DNA of 48,515 bases from Collimonas fungivorans (GTDB taxonomy: Bacteria; Pseudomonadota; Gammaproteobacteria; Burkholderiales; Burkholderiaceae_D): positions 1-48,515 of the forward strand of contig NZ_JAQGLV010000297.1 of NCBI RefSeq assembly GCF_028292705.1. Reading direction: 5' to 3'. The notes under the pieces were generated by a model, which saw nothing but the letters and a program-made list of their open reading frames with translations, was not told where the DNA came from and did not search any database. Below are positions 44,997 through 48,515 of the stretch, one piece after another. How positions within the stretch are numbered: position 1 is the first letter of the stretch; every line of letters starts with the position of its first letter. Position numbers and translations under genes: made by a program.

Positions 44997-45025
44997 ATAT
45001 TAGCAAACAGAATTGTGCATCGCAA
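44997..45025 (-). promoter_or_regulatory. Predicted sigma70 promoter for the candidate sRNA
   Basis: - strand TTGCGA (45020-45025), 17 nt spacer, TAATAT (44997-45002). Confidence 0.6.
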
Positions 45026-45155
45026 GGTAGAGAATCGAGGTTTTTAGTAAAAATTTACGGTTTAATTTTCTTTTGTGCAACAAAAGCCAGCTAAACCGGG
45101 TCCGCCAAGAGCAGTTAGAATATGACGACACAATTCACCACCCTCACGAGATCAT

Positions 45156-45602
45156 ATGGAATGCACTGTTCGCTGGACCGGCTCGTCCGGCATGACGTTT
45201 TTGGCAGAAACCGGCTCCGGCCACATTTTGACGATGGATGGCGCGCCGGACGGCGGCGGCCGCGACCTGGCGCCGCGGCCGATGGAAGTGGTGCTGGCCG
45301 GCACCGGCGGCTGCACTGCTTATGACGTAGTGCTGATCCTGCGCAAAAGCCGCCAGGATATCCGCGGCTGCGACGTCACGCTGAAATCGGAACGGGCGGA
45401 GACAGAGCCTAAGGTATTCACCAAGATCCATTTCCACTTCACCGTACGCGGCCGCAACCTGAAGCCCAACCTGGTGGAACGCGCGATCAAGCTGTCGCAT
45501 GAAAAATACTGCTCGGCCTCGATCATGCTGGAAAAAACCGCTGTAATCACCCACTCCTTCGACATCGTCGACGACCTGGCGGAAACCGCAATCGAAGCCT
45601 AG
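45156..45602 (+). CDS. OsmC family protein
   Basis: MDGAPDGGGRDLAPRPMEVVLAGTGGCTAYDVVLILRKSRQ. Confidence 0.94.
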   Translation: MECTVRWTGSSGMTFLAETGSGHILTMDGAPDGGGRDLAPRPMEVVLAGTGGCTAYDVVLILRKSRQDIRGCDVTLKSERAETEPKVFTKIHFHFTVRGRNLKPNLVERAIKLSHEKYCSASIMLEKTAVITHSFDIVDDLAETAIEA

Positions 45603-45606
45603 TGCT

Positions 45607-46233
45607 TCAGATATGGTAGGCGACTGTCGTCATCACTTTCGACATCGCCTGCATCACTTTTTGCACCGGACGCGGCATTTCAGCCGCCCCCAACGAACGC
45701 GCCGCCGCGCCATGGGCGATTTCATCGTCGCGCATCTGCTCGACGATGGCGCGCGACTTGGCGTCCTGCAGCGGCAATTGTTCCAGGTGGCTGCTGAGGT
45801 GCGCTTCAACCTGGCGCTCGGTTTCCGATACAAAACTCAGGCTGCGCACATCGCCCAGGCGCGCCGCCAGCGTTCCCAGCGCATAGGAACCGGCATACCA
45901 CAGCGGATTGAGCAAGCTGACGTGCGAACCCAGTTCGCGCAAGCGTTCTGCGGTCCAGGCCAGGTGGTCTTCCTCTTCCCTGCCCGCTGCGGCGAATTGC
46001 TGCTTGATCGGATCGCCCTGGGCGAAACGGCCCTGGGCGTCATACAGCGCCTGGGCGCAGACTTCACCGACATGGTTGACCCGCATCAGGCCGGCGCTGT
46101 GACGCTGCTCGGCCGCATCCAGCACGCCGTCGGCAGCCAGCAGCGCCGGATTCGGGCGCGAAGCCGAAGCCTGCCCGGTGATCACCCGCAAGGCGTTGTC
46201 GAAATCGGCGATGGCTCTGTCCAGGAATAGCAT
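45607..46233 (-). CDS. coq7: 2-polyprenyl-3-methyl-6-methoxy-1,4-benzoquinone monooxygenase
   Basis: Di-iron motifs [47 protein letters not shown] at 46233 chosen over upstream GTG. Confidence 0.95.
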   Translation of the reverse strand: MLFLDRAIADFDNALRVITGQASASRPNPALLAADGVLDAAEQRHSAGLMRVNHVGEVCAQALYDAQGRFAQGDPIKQQFAAAGREEEDHLAWTAERLRELGSHVSLLNPLWYAGSYALGTLAARLGDVRSLSFVSETERQVEAHLSSHLEQLPLQDAKSRAIVEQMRDDEIAHGAAARSLGAAEMPRPVQKVMQAMSKVMTTVAYHI

Positions 46234-46294
46234 GCGAAGAATCACTTTTAAAATTAACTAGGTGGATTTTATCAGGCCGGCCTCATTTGCCGCG

Positions 46295-47116
46295 TCATTT
46301 GCCGCGCTTTGGGCGAAACACCGCAGCATCAGCATAGAAGGCCTGGTCCTGGCCGCTACTCCAGCCCGGCACGCCCAGCACCGGCAACGGCGTCAGGCGC
46401 CCGATCAGCGCATCCGGCTGCGCCAGTTCGGCGGCAACGCGCTGATCAATCCAGCCGCGCTTGGCTTCATCGGTCAGCGCGAAATAAGATTCCGGCACGC
46501 CAAGCACCAGGGTATGCGCGGTAATCGCCTTGTATGGCTGCACCAGTTTTTCCAGCAAGGCGTGGCCGAACAGCCAGACTTCGGCATCGCCGCCAAACAT
46601 GTGGCCTTGATCGACAAACACTTGCTGCCATTGGTGCTGGCGCAAGGCTACGCTCAGCGACTGCCCCGTGGCGTTATCCGGCACCAGCAGCAAAGCGGCA
46701 TTTTCATCAAAGATGGTGGCGGCATCGCGCGCTGCGCCGCGCGGCTTGCTGCTGCCGGAGACGGTGCCGGCCTTGGCCAGCTCGGCAGCCTGCAACACAT
46801 TCAGGCGCGCCTTGATGGCCGGGAACGATAGCCAGACCAGGGCATTCAGGAAATCGTGGAGGTTGTCGCGGGTCGGCACTTTGCCGCTGCTGCCAATGAA
46901 TGCTTCGTAAGCGGTCGCCGGCGGCAGTTCGGCCTGCGCCACAAAACTGACCGGCAAACCCTGGTAATTGCGGATGCCGCGCTCCTGGGCAAGCGCATTC
47001 AAGACCAGCCGCCAATTATCGGAAACTGCGGCAACGGCGCTCAGGCGCTGGCCGAGAATACGGAACGGCTTAAGCCAGGGTTGTGACCAATCGATGAGGG
47101 CGGCGGGAGTAGGCAT
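46295..47116 (-). CDS. DUF3025 domain-containing protein
   Basis: NDWRLVLNALAQ-type N-terminus (here SDNWRLVLNALAQ), DNLHDFLNALVWLSFPAIKARLNVLQ. Confidence 0.88.
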   Translation of the reverse strand: MPTPAALIDWSQPWLKPFRILGQRLSAVAAVSDNWRLVLNALAQERGIRNYQGLPVSFVAQAELPPATAYEAFIGSSGKVPTRDNLHDFLNALVWLSFPAIKARLNVLQAAELAKAGTVSGSSKPRGAARDAATIFDENAALLLVPDNATGQSLSVALRQHQWQQVFVDQGHMFGGDAEVWLFGHALLEKLVQPYKAITAHTLVLGVPESYFALTDEAKRGWIDQRVAAELAQPDALIGRLTPLPVLGVPGWSSGQDQAFYADAAVFRPKRGK

Positions 47117-47148
47117 TTGCCGCGCATTTTACCTTGCGCGCAAGCGGT

Positions 47149-47253
47149 TCAGCCCACAACCCGCTGCAAATTCTCCTGGCCGAGATCGGCGCAACCCTCG
47201 GCGAAAGCATCGGCGCAACGCACTACTTCGCATATGCTCCAGGCCGGCGTCAC
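47149..47253 (-). CDS. Possible 34-aa small ORF coupled to the nrtD-like gene via GTGA overlap
   Basis: Reads (V/M)[36 protein letters not shown] start overlaps the upstream TGA; no homology evidence. Confidence 0.25.
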   Translation of the reverse strand: MTPAWSICEVVRCADAFAEGCADLGQENLQRVVG

Positions 47254-48062
47254 GCCGCTTGCGCTGCCGGATGCGCTTGTTTGCGGTACAGGAATTCCAG
47301 CACCGAAGTGCGGTACTCGGCATACAAAGGGTCCTGCGCCAGCGCCACCCGTTCGCGCGGCCGCGCCAGCCGCACCTGCACGATGTCGCCGATGGTGGCG
47401 GCGGGACCGTTGGTCATCATCACGATGCGGTCCGACAGCAGCACGGCTTCGTCGACATCGTGGGTCACCATCACTACCGTCGATCCGGTCTTGGCGACGA
47501 TCTTCAGCAACTCGTCCTGCAGATGGGCGCGGGTCAAGGCGTCCAGTGCGCCGAACGGTTCATCCATCAGCAATACCTTGGGCTCCATCGCCAAAGCGCG
47601 AGCGATGCCGACCCGCTGCTTCATGCCGCCGGAAATTTCATGCGGACGCTTCTGCCCGGCCGCGGTCAGCCCCACCATCGCCAATGCGGCCTTGGTGCGC
47701 TCCTTCAAGGCGCTCTTGTTTTCGGTAGCGGCAAACACGCGCTCGACGCCGAGATAAATGTTTTCGTGGCAGGTCAGCCAGGGCAGCAGAGAATGGTTCT
47801 GGAACACCACCGCCCGTTCCGGCGACGGTCCGCCGATTTCACGGCCGGCGCAAATCAGCACGCCATCGCTCGGCAGCAGCAAACCGGCGATCAGGTTCAG
47901 CAGGGTCGACTTGCCGCAGCCCGAATGGCCGATCAAGGTCACGAATTCGCCCTTGCGCACGGTCAGGTTGATATCGCGCAGTGCGTGAAACTGGCCTTTG
48001 CTGGTGCTGAACACCATTTCAGCCTGGTGGATATCGATGAATTTGGCGTCGCGTTGTTCCAT
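47250..48062 (-). CDS. ABC transporter ATP-binding protein, nitrate/sulfonate/taurine type (NrtD-like)
   Basis: Walker [17 protein letters not shown], signature [15 protein letters not shown], Walker [13 protein letters not shown]. Confidence 0.94.
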   Translation of the reverse strand: MEQRDAKFIDIHQAEMVFSTSKGQFHALRDINLTVRKGEFVTLIGHSGCGKSTLLNLIAGLLLPSDGVLICAGREIGGPSPERAVVFQNHSLLPWLTCHENIYLGVERVFAATENKSALKERTKAALAMVGLTAAGQKRPHEISGGMKQRVGIARALAMEPKVLLMDEPFGALDALTRAHLQDELLKIVAKTGSTVVMVTHDVDEAVLLSDRIVMMTNGPAATIGDIVQVRLARPRERVALAQDPLYAEYRTSVLEFLYRKQAHPAAQAA

Positions 48063-48087
48063 GTTGTCCTCGGCCTCAGTTAGTCAG

Positions 48088-48515
48088 TTAGTTCGCTACC
48101 TGCTCATAGGTAAATGCCTTGGCCAGCGCCACCAGCAATTGCTCCAGCAACAGGCCGACCACGCCGATCACCACGATGGCGATGATAATGTGCGGCACGT
48201 TCAGATTGTTCCATTCATCCCAGACCCAGAAACCGATGCCGACGCCGCCGGTCAGCATTTCGGCGGCGACGATCACCAGCCAGGCGGTGCCGATCGCCAG
48301 CCGCACGCCGGTCAGCATGTACGGCAATACAGAAGGGAACAGGATCTTGGTGATGATTTTCCATTCCGACAGGTTCAGTACGCGCGCGACGTTCATGTAA
48401 TCCTGCGGCACCCGCTGCACGCCGACCGCGGTGTTGATGATCATCGGCCAGATCGAGCAGATGAAGATCGACCAGATCGCCGCCGGATTGGCCGACTTGA
48501 ACACCAGCAGGCCGA
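48088..48515 (-). CDS. ABC transporter permease, NrtB-like (5' end cut by window edge)
   Basis: Frame open to window end; LPYMLTGVRLAIGTAWLVIVAAEMLTGGVGIGFWVWDEWNNLN permease EAA-region pattern. Confidence 0.92.
   Translation of the reverse strand, partial: GLLVFKSANPAAIWSIFICSIWPMIINTAVGVQRVPQDYMNVARVLNLSEWKIITKILFPSVLPYMLTGVRLAIGTAWLVIVAAEMLTGGVGIGFWVWDEWNNLNVPHIIIAIVVIGVVGLLLEQLLVALAKAFTYEQVAN

Noticed and set aside
1-48515. CRISPR arrays, tRNA/rRNA genes, prophage, complete IS elements, defence or biosynthetic clusters
   Set aside because: None seen on reading; essentially all sequence is accounted for by conserved housekeeping genes and short spacers.

Overview
The window is a GC-rich betaproteobacterial core chromosome segment. 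Gene content and order look Oxalobacteraceae-like (Collimonas/Herbaspirillum type); that placement is inferred, not searched. Left to right it contains: the 3' part of pilD, then coaE-zapD-yacG (+); mutT, a DUF815 ATPase, argJ, secA and an M23 peptidase (-); a DciA-like gene (+); lpxC and a peroxiredoxin (-). Next comes a complete division/cell-wall (dcw) cluster on the - strand (mraZ-rsmH-ftsL-ftsI-murE-murF-mraY-murD-ftsW-murG-murC-ddl-ftsQ-ftsA-ftsZ), followed by ruvC, purH-fis-dusB, a GAF/degenerate-GGDEF gene, a histidine phosphatase, a YbhB-like gene, dtd-tyrS, M23-anmK (+), erpA, bactofilin, a coiled-coil membrane protein, argC, rpsI-rplM, osmC (+), coq7, a DUF3025 gene and a partial NrtD/NrtB-type ABC transporter. 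No CRISPR array, prophage, rRNA, tRNA or complete IS was seen, and I found no new multigene system. The best non-routine signals are: (1) an intergenic small-RNA candidate between rplM and osmC with a promoter, two hairpins, a CU-rich stretch and a terminator; (2) a GGDEF protein with a destroyed active site (NATEF) but a correctly spaced RxxD I-site, suggesting a c-di-GMP receptor; (3) a 98-bp element with 24-bp terminal inverted repeats abutting the dtd stop codon; (4) a 10-bp-periodic MraZ-box-like array overlapping a sigma70-like promoter upstream of mraZ.
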